Shown: positions 52,343-60,441, numbered from the stretch's first letter. The stretch: DNA of 64,000 nt from CAMAPP01 sp046153685 (GCA_046153685.1 JBJXGH010000037.1:1-64000); one strand, 5' to 3'. A program made the numbers and translations. The notes: a model not told the origin generated them from the sequence alone.

Positions 52343-52376
52343 CTAATCCGCAAGTGGGCCTAATCCGCAAGCGGGC
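52343..52376 (-). repeat. Tandem duplication spanning the sfsA stop codon
   Basis: On the plus strand CTAATCCGCAAGTGGGC (52343-52359) is followed at once by CTAATCCGCAAGCGGGC (52360-52376), 16 of 17 identical. On the coding strand each unit contains TAG: the real stop is at 52360-52362 and its copy at 52343-52345. The 17-bp period is not a multiple of three. Confidence 0.9.
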
Positions 52377-53109
52377 CGGTTTCGATGGAATTTTCGCGGG
52401 CCGTCTCGATGGGCAAGGGGCGCGCCAATTCGATCGCCGTGCGGCCGACCTTGCAACCATAACATAGCGCCTCGACGCCGCGCGCGCGGGCCTTGGCGAA
52501 GGCGGTGGCGTAATTGGGATCGATGTCGGCGGCAAGGCGAAAGCGATCGCAATCGCCGCGCTGGACCACGAACAGCATCACCGCCCGGCGGCCCGCGGCG
52601 ACCATGCGCGACAATTCATCGAGATGCTTGGCGCCGCGCGCGGTGACGGAATCGGGAAATTCCGCGGCTCCGCCCCGGCCCCGGTCGCGCTTGAGGTGGA
52701 CGTTCTTGATCTCGACATAGCAAGCGGGCTTGCCCGGCGCCTCGAGCAGCAAGTCTATGCGCGAGGCGCGGCCATAGGGCACCTCGCGCCGCACCGTTTC
52801 GTATCCAGCGAGCTCTGGAATCCGCCCGGCGGCGAGCGCCTCCTCGGCGAGCGCATTGGGCCGCCCGGTGTGCACGCCCACCAGGGCATTGCCGACGCGC
52901 ACGAGTTCAAGGGTATGGGGCAGGCGGCGATTGGGCGTGGCGGCCCGCGACAGCCAGATCTGCGCGCCGGGGGCCGAGACGCCCAGCATCGAACCCGAAT
53001 TGGCGACGTGCACCACCTCCTCGCGTCCATCCTCGAAGCGCACATCGGCGAGGAAGCGCTTGTAGCGGCGCAGCAGCGTCGCGCGCACAAGAGGGGAGGC
53101 GAAGCGCAT
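52360..53109 (-). CDS. sfsA: DNA/RNA nuclease SfsA
   Basis: A 249-residue SfsA protein. The N-terminal OB-like part holds RYKRFLADVRFEDG and HVANSGSMLG. The nuclease-like core has SRIDLLLE, YVEIKNVHLKR (the D...ExK arrangement of PD-(D/E)xK enzymes), FPDSVTARGAKHL and DIDPNYA. Originally named sugar fermentation stimulation protein, it is now regarded as a nuclease. It is the first gene after the terminator of the OmpA-like lipoprotein and probably starts the sfsA-map-oxidase-radC transcript. Confidence 0.93.
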   Translation of the reverse strand: MRFASPLVRATLLRRYKRFLADVRFEDGREEVVHVANSGSMLGVSAPGAQIWLSRAATPNRRLPHTLELVRVGNALVGVHTGRPNALAEEALAAGRIPELAGYETVRREVPYGRASRIDLLLEAPGKPACYVEIKNVHLKRDRGRGGAAEFPDSVTARGAKHLDELSRMVAAGRRAVMLFVVQRGDCDRFRLAADIDPNYATAFAKARARGVEALCYGCKVGRTAIELARPLPIETARENSIETGPLAD

Positions 53110-53136
53110 GCGGCTCCTGGGCGGTTCCCGAAAGGT

Positions 53137-53175
53137 CCAAAAAGAGAAAGGGCGCCGCCCTCGCGGGCGGCGCCC
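53137..53175 (-). terminator. Rho-independent terminator of the OmpA-like lipoprotein gene
   Basis: An 11-bp perfect stem is formed by GGGCGCCGCCC (53150-53160) and GGGCGGCGCCC (53165-53175) around TCGC. On the minus strand it is followed by CTTTCTCTTTTT. It lies 24 bp beyond the lipoprotein stop. Confidence 0.88.
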
Positions 53176-53198
53176 CGTCCCATTCCATTGGAAGCGAA

Positions 53199-54083
53199 TT
53201 ACTTGCCGAGCACGATAACGGCGCGGCGGTTTTTCTCTTCCTTCGTGTTGTCGCCGGTCGAGACGGCGAGGTCGTCTTCACCGACCCAGTACGTTGCGAC
53301 CAAAGTCGTCACACCCATTTTCTTGAGCGCGGCGGCAACCGTGGCCGCCCGCTTCTCGGACAGTTTCAGGTTATGCGCATAGCTGCCCGTGGTGTCGGTG
53401 TGGCCGGTGACATTGACCACATTGGGCTTCGCCTTGCTGATCGCGTCCGAAGCCTGCTTGAGCACGGTTTCCTGGTCCGCGCGGACATTCGACTTGTTGA
53501 GGTCGAACAGCACGGTGAAGGGACCGGGCGCCTTGGCTGCCGGCGCGGGAGCCGGAGCGGGCGGCGGAGCGGGAGCCGGAGCGGGCGCCTTGATGGCCGC
53601 TTCGACGATCGTGATCGCATCCACGAACTTGTTTTTGCACTTTGCGATGTGCTCCGGCTGGACGTTTTCTTCCTGCTGCTCGACCCAGCAATCAAAGGCC
53701 GCTTGGGCTTCGGCCGCCTTCTCGGGGGCCTTCACGGTGCCGTTGCCGTTGAGCGCCGCATTCAAGCGCAGATATGCCGACTGCAACTCGCCCTTCTTGT
53801 CGGGCGCGAGCATGGTCGATTTGGACGGATCGGTGGCCGGAGGTGTCTGACCCTTGCCGGCCATCATCGCCTTGTCGATATTCCGCTCGGCGGTGCCGAG
53901 ATCCGACATGAGGTTAAGCTCGTAATCCGCGTAGGTCAGATATTCCTTCCACAACGCATTCTGGAACGCGCTTCCAGCGGGCTTCATCGCTCGCGCTTCG
54001 GTCAGGCGCTCCGAGGTCAGCGGACCGCAGGCCCCAACCACCAAAAGCAGCGCGACAGCCGTGCAGTATTTAATGAATCGCAT
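53199..54083 (-). CDS. OmpA-family (Pal-like) lipoprotein
   Basis: A 294-residue envelope protein. The signal peptide MRFIKYCTAVALLLVVGACG ends in a lipobox-like VGAC, with the lipidated Cys at 19. An uncharacterised helical domain (about 25-170) has EKAAEAQAAFDCWVEQQEEN. A Pro/Ala linker (APAPAPAPPPAPAPAP) and a C-terminal OmpA peptidoglycan-binding domain (about 195-294; NVTGHTDTTGSYAHNLKLSE, NRRAVIVL) follow. It would tether the outer membrane to peptidoglycan. The ATG at 54083 is preceded by GGGGAAA. It has its own terminator, and the AT-rich 54084-54300 spacer likely holds the promoter. Confidence 0.88.
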   Translation of the reverse strand: MRFIKYCTAVALLLVVGACGPLTSERLTEARAMKPAGSAFQNALWKEYLTYADYELNLMSDLGTAERNIDKAMMAGKGQTPPATDPSKSTMLAPDKKGELQSAYLRLNAALNGNGTVKAPEKAAEAQAAFDCWVEQQEENVQPEHIAKCKNKFVDAITIVEAAIKAPAPAPAPPPAPAPAPAAKAPGPFTVLFDLNKSNVRADQETVLKQASDAISKAKPNVVNVTGHTDTTGSYAHNLKLSEKRAATVAAALKKMGVTTLVATYWVGEDDLAVSTGDNTKEEKNRRAVIVLGK

Positions 54084-54551
54084 TTTTTTCCCCAGCGTTG
54101 CAGCAACACCAACTCGGCCAATCGCCAGGACTTTCCTGACCCGACCACTCAATCTTCGAGATAATTTAGCAAAACTAATGATTTGGCGCAATCCCCATGG
54201 GTGCAATCTGGTGTCATGTTGCAGAAATAACACTTTAGATTCCAATCAAGTTGCCGCCACTGCTTTCTTGCCGTTCATTGACTTCGGACAAGGAGTTACG
54301 GTTTTCGCGGCAATCGCCAGGGGTATCACGGTCCGGGTCAAGCCAATTCCACGATGGACTTATTCCCCCGACCGTGCCCTTCGCCCTTTGGCTCGTCTAT
54401 CGCCTGGCCAAGCCCGTTTCGCATGCCAGCGGGCGGCGGATCGGCGAGCGGACAGGGCGGCTTGGTTTTCACTATGATGGCGCATGATGAAGCCGCGACG
54501 CGGCCGTCGAGCGTCGGCGCGAGAACGCTTCGCTTCGAATGGGAAATCCGA
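54084..54551. other. Divergent promoter region, AT-rich in its left half
   Basis: I find no gene in these 468 bp between the lipoprotein gene (minus) and the CinA-domain gene (plus). About 54130-54300 is much richer in A/T than its surroundings, as expected for the promoter of an abundant envelope lipoprotein. On the plus side TATGAT (54473-54478) is a reasonable -10 for the CinA-domain gene, with a poor -35 match upstream. Confidence 0.45.
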
Positions 54552-55328
54552 ATGTCCAATACCGCCGCCGATGCCGCCGTTGTTACCGCCGCCGTACTCG
54601 TCATCGGTAACGAGATTCTCTCCGGGCGCACGCAGGACGCGAATCTGAACTACATCGCCAAGGGTCTCACGGGCGTGGGCGTGCGCCTGCGCGAGGCACG
54701 CGTGGTCGCGGACCTCGAGGGCGAGATCGTCGCGGCGTTGAACGTGCTCCGCGCCAAATACGATTATGTCTTCACCACCGGCGGCATCGGCCCGACGCAC
54801 GACGACATCACTTCGCCGTGCATCGCCAAGGCGTTCGGCGTGGCGCTGCACCACCATCCCGAAGCGGTTGCGGCGCTTGAGGCGGCCTACCAGCCCGGCC
54901 AGTTGAACTCGGCGCGCCTGCGCATGGCCGAGGTACCCCTCGGCGCCGCTCTCATTAAGACGGCGGCGTCGGCGGCGCCCGGTTTCCGGATGGAAAACGT
55001 CTTCGTCATGGCGGGCGTGCCGTCGATCATGCGCGCCATGTTCGACGCGGTGAAGCACTCGCTGCGTTCGGGTCCGCCGGTGCTCGCGCGCAGCATCCTG
55101 ACGCATCTGCCCGAGGGCACGATCGCATCCGGCTTCGCCGCGTTGCAGGAGAAATATCCCGAGATCGATCTCGGCAGCTATCCGTTCTTCCGCCAGGGCA
55201 AGTTCGGAACCTCCCTGGTCGCGCGCGGCGTCGATCGTGCGCGCCTCGACGCGGCCGCGGGCGATGTCGCGAACATGATCCGTGCGCTCGGCGGCGAGGC
55301 GGTCGAGGAACCTGAGCCCAATTCCTGA
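54552..55328 (+). CDS. CinA N-terminal-type molybdopterin-binding domain protein
   Basis: A 258-residue protein with the MoCF/CinA N-terminal fold. VLVIGNEILSGRTQDANLNY opens the domain, FTTGGIGPTHDDITSPCIAKAF contains the GGxGPTxDD signature, and VMAGVPSIMRAMFD follows. The C-terminal CinA deamidase domain is missing. Such short versions are common in alphaproteobacteria, and their role (ADP-ribose pyrophosphatase, molybdopterin binding or other) is uncertain. The ATG at 54552 gives a short lead before the fold. Confidence 0.87.
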   Translation: MSNTAADAAVVTAAVLVIGNEILSGRTQDANLNYIAKGLTGVGVRLREARVVADLEGEIVAALNVLRAKYDYVFTTGGIGPTHDDITSPCIAKAFGVALHHHPEAVAALEAAYQPGQLNSARLRMAEVPLGAALIKTAASAAPGFRMENVFVMAGVPSIMRAMFDAVKHSLRSGPPVLARSILTHLPEGTIASGFAALQEKYPEIDLGSYPFFRQGKFGTSLVARGVDRARLDAAAGDVANMIRALGGEAVEEPEPNS

Positions 55329-55335
55329 GGGCGAA

Positions 55336-55471
55336 TGATCCCGAAGGGCGCCCAATCGCGACGATTGAAGGTGAAGTCGCTCGCGCCCTCGGCACCGGCC
55401 TGGGTGAAGGTGCCGTGCTCGGGCATCTGACTCGAAATATTGGTGACGGCGCGGATCAGCTTGTCGAACGC
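55336..55471 (-). pseudogene. Fragment of an unrecognised gene (about 45 codons)
   Basis: Read on the minus strand, the frame gives AFDKLIRAVTNISSQMPEHG, then a Thr/Ala/Gly stretch, then SDFTFNRRDWAPFGIIRPQ. Its amino-acid composition is natural for a coding sequence, unlike most chance frames here. A stop (TAG) stands directly before the first Ala codon, and no start or family domain is evident. On the right it runs into the antisense of the CinA-domain gene. I take it as the C-terminal relic of a deleted gene; I cannot name the family. Confidence 0.5.
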
Positions 55472-55529
55472 CTAAAGGCTTGAGACGCCGAGGCTAGGAT
55501 GGCACGCCGCGCGGCGGTTATGATTGGCC

Positions 55530-57578
55530 ATGGCTAGATCCGTCGCCTTACGTTCGTCCGCGCCCAACACCGCCGCGCCCAATGTAGCGCGGCCGAAAGT
55601 CTGGCGCGCGCGCTCTCTCTCCGTTCTGCTTGCCGCATGTATCGCGGTGGGGGCTTACATGTTGGCGCGGTTTCTGCCGTTCGCCGATGCAGCCGAGGAG
55701 GCGATCGCCGATCTTCGCTTCGCGGCCTTGGGCAGCCGCGCGCCGAGCCAGAATACCGACATTGCGCTCGTCACGGTGACCGAGGACACGCTCGCAAACC
55801 TCCCGTACCGCTCGCCCGTCGATCGCTTGGTCTTGGCCCAGGCGGTCGCGGTGCTGGCCAAGGCCGAGATAGCGGCGCTCGGCTTCGACATCCTGTTCGA
55901 CCGGCCGACCGAGCAAGCCAAGGACGAAGCGCTCGCCCAGGCCCTGGCCGATTTTCCCGCCCCCGTCGTCCTTGCCTGGGCCGATGCGGCGGACGGGCTT
56001 GGCGCCGAGCAGACCGCCTGGATCGAGGCCTTTGCCGCCGCCGCTGGCGCGCGCACCGCCTTGCCCGTGCTCGCGCGCGATGCCGATGGCGCGATCCGGC
56101 GCTGGCCGCGCTTGGCCCGTGCGGCCGAGCGCCAGACGAAGCCCGGATTCGCCGCTGCGCTCGTGCCCGCTCGCGCGGCCGAGGCCGCGAAGCTCGAGGG
56201 CAAGCGCATCGATTATTTGGGCTTGCCGCTCGACGGCGCGGATGGCTTCGCGACCTTGCCCATCCATGCCCTGCCCGTGCTTGCGGCGCTAAATCCGGCG
56301 GCGCTGTCGGCCGCGTTCAAGGGCCGCGTCGTCATCCTTGGCGCCGATCTTCCGGGCATCGATCGCCATCGCACCCCGCTTGCCGCGCGCGCGGGCGCAC
56401 CCGCCGATATGGCGGGAATGGAAGTCCACGCCCAGATGGTGGCTCAGCTTCAGGACGGCAGGCGCGTGCTTGAGCCGGGCCTGGCCGGGGAATTAATTTT
56501 CGCCTTTGTGTTCGCGCTCGCGGGCGCGGCGCTCGCGCACTGGGAACGCCCGGGCTGGCAGAAGGCCCTGATGCTCGTCGCCGCCGCGCTCGGTTTGTGG
56601 GTCATCGGCTTTGCGCTCGTTTCGCAGGCGCGCATCCTGATGCCGCTTGTCGCGCCGAAGCTTGCCTTGTTCGGCGCCTGCGGTATTGAAAGCGCGCGCG
56701 CGCACCGTCGGGAACGCGCGCTGCGCCGCTTCATCCGCGGCGCCTTCATGATGTTCGTGCCGCCGGCGGTGGTCGAGGAGCTGACGCGCAATCCCGCGAG
56801 CCTCGCGCTCGGCGGCGAGCGGCGCGTGATCACCGCGCTGTTCACCGATGTCGAGGGCTTTACCGCGCTCGCCGAGCGCCTGCCCGCGCACGAACTCGTG
56901 CCACTGCTCAACGCCTATCTCGACGGCGCCTCGCGCATCGTGCTCGCGCACGGCGGCACGATCGACAAATTCGTTGGCGACGCGGTCGTGGCGTTTTTTG
57001 GCGCACCGCTCGCCCAGGACGACCACGCCCGCCGCGCGGTCGATTGCGCCTGCGCGCTCGATACCTTCGCCGAAGAGTTCCGCGACGGCCATCCAGGCTT
57101 TGGGCGCACGCGTATCGGCGTGCACACCGGGCCGGCTACGGTCGGCAATTTCGGCGGCGAGGGGCGATTCGATTACACCGCCATGGGCGACACGATGAAC
57201 ATCGCCGCGCGACTTGAAAGCGCGAACAAGCACTTGGGCACCCGGGTCTGCGTGAGCGCCGTCACAGCGTCGGGCCGCGACTCTGATATGCTAGTGCCGG
57301 TGGGCGATATCGTGCTTAAGGGCAAAACCGAGGCCGTCGGCGTGTTCACACTTCTGGCCGGGCAGGACGAATCCGGAAACGCGTCAATCGGAAGCGGGGC
57401 AGCCTGGAATGACCGCTACCGGGCGGCCTATGCTGCCCTGGTGAACGGCGAGGAATCGGCGGCGGAAGAATTCCGGGCGCTCGCGGACGAGCGGCCGGGC
57501 GAACCGCTCGCGCGGCTGCATCTCGTCAGAATCCGCGCTGGCGCGCGCGACGCCCGAATCGTGTTGGAGGAGAAGTGA
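55530..57578 (+). CDS. CHASE2-domain class III adenylate cyclase
   Basis: A 682-residue membrane sensor. TM1 (about 30-46) is followed by a periplasmic CHASE2 domain (about 50-310). Hydrophobic helices (about 325-395) and a C-terminal class III cyclase domain (about 425-560) come next. The metal Asp residues are in ALFTDVEGFTALAERL and DKFVGDAVVAFFGAP, and the purine-binding and transition-state segment is FDYTAMGDTMNIAARLES. The Lys in TIDKFVGD and the Asp in FDYTAM fit adenine specificity, so cAMP is the likely product. The ATG at 55530 is used. The downstream secreted protein overlaps by one base, so the pair probably works together. Confidence 0.92.
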   Translation: MARSVALRSSAPNTAAPNVARPKVWRARSLSVLLAACIAVGAYMLARFLPFADAAEEAIADLRFAALGSRAPSQNTDIALVTVTEDTLANLPYRSPVDRLVLAQAVAVLAKAEIAALGFDILFDRPTEQAKDEALAQALADFPAPVVLAWADAADGLGAEQTAWIEAFAAAAGARTALPVLARDADGAIRRWPRLARAAERQTKPGFAAALVPARAAEAAKLEGKRIDYLGLPLDGADGFATLPIHALPVLAALNPAALSAAFKGRVVILGADLPGIDRHRTPLAARAGAPADMAGMEVHAQMVAQLQDGRRVLEPGLAGELIFAFVFALAGAALAHWERPGWQKALMLVAAALGLWVIGFALVSQARILMPLVAPKLALFGACGIESARAHRRERALRRFIRGAFMMFVPPAVVEELTRNPASLALGGERRVITALFTDVEGFTALAERLPAHELVPLLNAYLDGASRIVLAHGGTIDKFVGDAVVAFFGAPLAQDDHARRAVDCACALDTFAEEFRDGHPGFGRTRIGVHTGPATVGNFGGEGRFDYTAMGDTMNIAARLESANKHLGTRVCVSAVTASGRDSDMLVPVGDIVLKGKTEAVGVFTLLAGQDESGNASIGSGAAWNDRYRAAYAALVNGEESAAEEFRALADERPGEPLARLHLVRIRAGARDARIVLEEK

Positions 57579-58297
57579 TGATCCGCTTCGCGATCCGTCT
57601 CACGCTCGCTACTCTCGCGTGGGTAACGCCGGCCGTGGCCGCCGATATCGTGATCGTGGCCTCGAACGTGCCCGCCCACAAAGCGGGACAAATCATCGAT
57701 TCGGCGGCAATGCTCGATCTCGCGGCTGGACAGAAACTCACCTTCATCGCCGGCAACGGCAAATCGGTCACGCGCGCGGGTCCGTACAAGGGTCCGGTAT
57801 GGGACACCGCGCCGCCCGCCGCCGACAAGAAATTCATGGACGCCTTGGCGAGCCTTGCGGCAGGCCAAGCCAAGGGCGGGCAGACCCTCGGCGCCGTGCG
57901 CGGCGCGCATAAGGGCGAGCCCGTCGATCCCTGGGTGGTCGATATCGGGCGCGGGGGCGATCAGTGCGTGGCGTCTGGCGCCGCGCTCCAGCTTTGGCGC
58001 GCATCCGCCGACAAGCCGGCGGTGTTGCACCTTGCGGGCGCGAAGGACGAAGGCCGCGCCCAGACCGATTGGCCGGCTGGAGCGGCGATGCTGCCATGGC
58101 CCGCCGAGGTCAAGCTCGCCGACGGCGCGGTTTACATGGCGCGGCTCGACGGCGCGCCGAGCGCGCGGCGCCTCGTTCTGCATCTCGCGCCTGATGGGCT
58201 GTTGTCCGACGCGCACCGCGCGGTGTGGATGGCTGAGATGGGCTGCGCGCTCCAGGCCCGAATCCTGCTATGGGGTGCCGCGGGGGCGTCGAACTAG
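57578..58297 (+). CDS. Uncharacterised periplasmic protein linked to the CHASE2 cyclase
   Basis: A 239-residue protein. A signal peptide (MIRFAIRLTLATLAWVTPAVAA, cleavage after about 22) is followed by a soluble domain starting DIVIVASNVPAHKAGQIID. I recognise no named catalytic motif. Two Cys residues lie far apart, one in GGDQCVASG and one in EMGCALQAR. Its ATG shares a base with the cyclase stop (TGATG) and GGAGG lies upstream, so translation is coupled. A natural guess is that it is a periplasmic ligand-binding partner of the CHASE2 sensor, but this is inference from position. Confidence 0.75.
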   Translation: MIRFAIRLTLATLAWVTPAVAADIVIVASNVPAHKAGQIIDSAAMLDLAAGQKLTFIAGNGKSVTRAGPYKGPVWDTAPPAADKKFMDALASLAAGQAKGGQTLGAVRGAHKGEPVDPWVVDIGRGGDQCVASGAALQLWRASADKPAVLHLAGAKDEGRAQTDWPAGAAMLPWPAEVKLADGAVYMARLDGAPSARRLVLHLAPDGLLSDAHRAVWMAEMGCALQARILLWGAAGASN

Positions 58298-58369
58298 CGG
58301 TCCGGGCTGAAGGACCGTGTTCGGGCTGTCCGGGCCGGACCGCTGGCTGGCCGCGCGGCGCGAGGTATT

Positions 58370-58597
58370 TTATTTGCGCTCGTCGGCTTTCGTCGGCGGC
58401 CGCGTCTTCGGCTCGGCGCCAAGAATCGCGCGCCGCGCGACGATGAGCGTCGCCCACAGCGCGAGGGGCGCGAGAAAGACGAAGCGAAACAGTGGATGCG
58501 CGGCATCGCCTCGCGTCACCTCGACGACGTAGATTGCCCAGAGCGCGGTCAGCACCCAGCCCGCGCGATTCCAATTCGCCCGATCCCGCCAGTTCAT
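58370..58597 (-). CDS. Small two-TM hypothetical membrane protein (75 aa)
   Basis: A 75-residue protein with a charged N-terminus (MNWRDRANWNR). Two hydrophobic helices follow, AGWVLTALWAIYVVEV and FRFVFLAPLALWATLIV, with a basic C-terminal end (PKTRPPTKADERK). No family is recognised. The chosen ATG at 58597 gives a compact protein; an extension upstream is Arg/Pro-rich and unlikely. It is convergent with the periplasmic protein gene and has the tRNA-Leu gene upstream. It is not related by eye to the 75-residue pair at 38.4 kb. Confidence 0.6.
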   Translation of the reverse strand: MNWRDRANWNRAGWVLTALWAIYVVEVTRGDAAHPLFRFVFLAPLALWATLIVARRAILGAEPKTRPPTKADERK

Positions 58598-58688
58598 GCC
58601 CGCTATCTGCCCCCGGCGCGCGGCGTCTGGCAAGGGCGTGCGCGAAGGCGCGCCCCGCGACGCGGGCACGTGGTAATGTCCCGCCCGT

Positions 58689-58777
58689 GCGGGTGTGGCG
58701 GAATTGGCAGACGCGCGGGACTTAAAATCCCGTTCGCCTCGCGGCGAGTGTGGGTTCGATTCCCACCGCCCGCACCA
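58689..58777 (+). tRNA. tRNA-Leu (anticodon UAA)
   Basis: This is a class II tRNA of 89 nt. The acceptor stem is GCGGGTG with CGCCCGC, the D arm is GGCGGAATTGGCAGACGC, and the anticodon stem CGGGA/TCCCG encloses CTTAAAA (anticodon TAA at 58723-58725). A long variable arm and the T arm GTGGGTTCGATTCCCAC follow. The CCA end is encoded. Confidence 0.97.
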
Positions 58778-58838
58778 TCGGGGCCTCCGGCCAGGCGCCC
58801 CGTACTCCTGCCAGCCATGGGGCGCTTGGGCCGGTCGG

Positions 58839-59402
58839 TCAGGGAAGATTCGCCAGCCGGTTCCGGTTCTTCATGCGCAAGGCCAATCCCGCCAATAGGG
58901 CGCCGAACGCGATGGCGAAGAGACCGAGCCACCAGGAAAACGCGACCGCCGCGATGCTTGGCCAGAGGATCAGCACGAGGCCGAACGCCATTGAGAGCGC
59001 ACCGGGCAGGGCGGACAGCCATTGCCTGGGCGTGTCGGCGAGAAAGGGCCGCGCCGCGAACAGCAGGAACCCGCCCGTCAGCAAGGCCCAGATGCCGATG
59101 AGGGTGATGATCGCCGCGATCGTTTGGTCCGGCCAGATGACGGCAAGCGCGGCGACGGCGATGGCGAGCGCGCCTTCGAGATAGAACGCCATCGCGCGGC
59201 CGCCGCGCCGGGCGATGCGCCGGCCGGCCAGGATGGCGAAGGTGCCGCCGAATGCCAGGCACAGGGCGAACACCGCCATGAGTGCGGCCAAGGTCATGTC
59301 CGGTAGAAATAGAGCGATAACGCCGAACAGAATGGCGAGCGCGCCGCAAAGAAGAAGCGCCTTCCAGCCATCGAACGCACGCGAAACGAAAGTCAAATAC
59401 AC
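58839..59402 (-). CDS. HdeD/DUF308-family membrane protein
   Basis: About 188 residues, mostly hydrophobic, with roughly six transmembrane helices: WKALLLCGALAILFGVIALF, AALMAVFALCLAFGG, AIAVAALAVIWPD, IGIWALLTGGFLLF, ALSMAFGLVLILWPS and GLFAIAFGALLAGLAL. The WPxxT/S and (I/L)A-Y/W(I/L)G patterns are those of HdeD-like acid-resistance proteins (DUF308 repeats). The start is uncertain: GTG 59402, or TTG 59396, which has GAGG at better spacing. The uspA-like gene lies about 70 bp upstream on the same strand, suggesting a stress-response pair. Confidence 0.82.
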   Translation of the reverse strand: MYLTFVSRAFDGWKALLLCGALAILFGVIALFLPDMTLAALMAVFALCLAFGGTFAILAGRRIARRGGRAMAFYLEGALAIAVAALAVIWPDQTIAAIITLIGIWALLTGGFLLFAARPFLADTPRQWLSALPGALSMAFGLVLILWPSIAAVAFSWWLGLFAIAFGALLAGLALRMKNRNRLANLP

Positions 59403-59456
59403 CCTCGGATCCCTTTCGCGCGGCGCACCGATCGGCGCCGCGCCAAGCGTTTTTCG

Positions 59457-59488
59457 CTCAGTGCGCCATGAACTCAGTGCGCCATGAA
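59457..59488 (-). repeat. Perfect 16-bp tandem duplication spanning the UspA stop codon
   Basis: On the plus strand CTCAGTGCGCCATGAA occurs at 59457-59472 and again, without change, at 59473-59488. On the coding strand each unit encodes the end FMAH and the stop TGA; the real stop is at 59474-59476 and its copy at 59458-59460. The period is not a multiple of three. Confidence 0.95.
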
Positions 59489-60331
59489 CACCGGCATCTC
59501 GGTGTGCGCCAGGATGTGCGAGGTCGCGCCGCCGAAGATCATCTGGCGCAGCCGGCTTTGGGTATAGGCGCCCTTCACCATCATGTCCGCGCCGTGCTTG
59601 GCGGCCTCGGCCAACATGGCCTCGCCCGGATTGCGCCCGCCCGAGGCCGCCTCGACCGCCGTTGCGGGAACGCCGTTGCGCGAGAGATTGGCGGCGACTT
59701 CGGCACCCGATGGCCCTGGCACCCACGCGCCCTCGACCGTCAGCACCGTTACCTTTTGTGCGCGCACAAGGAACGGCATGGCGAAGGCGATGGTGCGCGC
59801 GGTCTCGGTCGAGCCATTCCACGCCACGGTGATGGTATTGCCGAGCGCCGCCGGACCCTTGGGCGGCGCGATCAGCAGCGGCCGTCCCGCCTCGAACAGC
59901 GCCGCCTCGAGCGTGCCCATGGCGGGTGTCGCCTGGCCCCGCACCGGCCGGCCGACCACGATCAAGTCGAATGCCCGGCCGCGGTGCGCGACCGCATCAT
60001 CGCCCGGCGCCGAATCCTCGACCCAGCCATGGCTGGGCTGGGTATCGGGCGAAGTACCCTTGGCCGCGCCGACGCCCTTGGCGCGCATGAATTCGTGGAA
60101 CAGGCGCTTGGCGCGCTCGCTGCGCTCGCGGTCCTGCTTCTCGAAGCTTTCGACCAAGTCCGGCGTCGCCGCGACGAGACCCGCGGCCCCTGCCGCCACC
60201 ACGCCCGGCAAGGCCGGGCGGACGTGCAATCCCTCGATATAGGCGTTGAAGCGCCGCGCCGCGAGCAGGGCAGTCTCCAGCATCGACGGCAATACGGAGC
60301 TTTCCTCGACAGGGATCAGAATGGTGCGCAT
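59474..60331 (-). CDS. Universal stress protein, tandem-domain UspA type
   Basis: A 285-residue protein with two Usp domains. Domain 1 (about 1-160) begins MRTILIPVEESSVLPSMLET and has the nucleotide loop VVGRPVRGQATPAMGTLEAA. Domain 2 (about 165-285) has TITVAWNGSTETARTIAFAM and MVKGAYTQSRLRQMIFGGAT, which fits the G-x2-G-x9-G(S/T) type ATP-binding pattern loosely. Such proteins support survival under nutrient, oxidative or membrane stress. It is cotranscribed with the HdeD-like gene by position. The gene ends in a perfect duplication of its last four codons and stop. Confidence 0.9.
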   Translation of the reverse strand: MRTILIPVEESSVLPSMLETALLAARRFNAYIEGLHVRPALPGVVAAGAAGLVAATPDLVESFEKQDRERSERAKRLFHEFMRAKGVGAAKGTSPDTQPSHGWVEDSAPGDDAVAHRGRAFDLIVVGRPVRGQATPAMGTLEAALFEAGRPLLIAPPKGPAALGNTITVAWNGSTETARTIAFAMPFLVRAQKVTVLTVEGAWVPGPSGAEVAANLSRNGVPATAVEAASGGRNPGEAMLAEAAKHGADMMVKGAYTQSRLRQMIFGGATSHILAHTEMPVFMAH

Positions 60332-60441
60332 GGCTGCCTCCCATAATCTCGCTTCAGTCTGTATAGTAACCCGAAAGCGGCGGGGCGACAGCGCGAAAGC
60401 GATGGGCGCTCGATGATAAAGGGCCGCGCGGGGAGGCGGGC

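Noticed and set aside
54061..54477. 138-codon plus-strand open frame upstream of the CinA-domain gene
   Set aside because: It begins inside the antisense of the lipoprotein signal peptide, has no ribosome-binding site, and shows no family-like sequence.
58369..58688. Relationship of the 75-residue protein at 58.4 kb to the 75-residue pair at 38.4 kb
   Set aside because: The equal length is a coincidence: no shared motif (no PFLG-DIV-NLI loop, no VGLVAI) can be found by eye.
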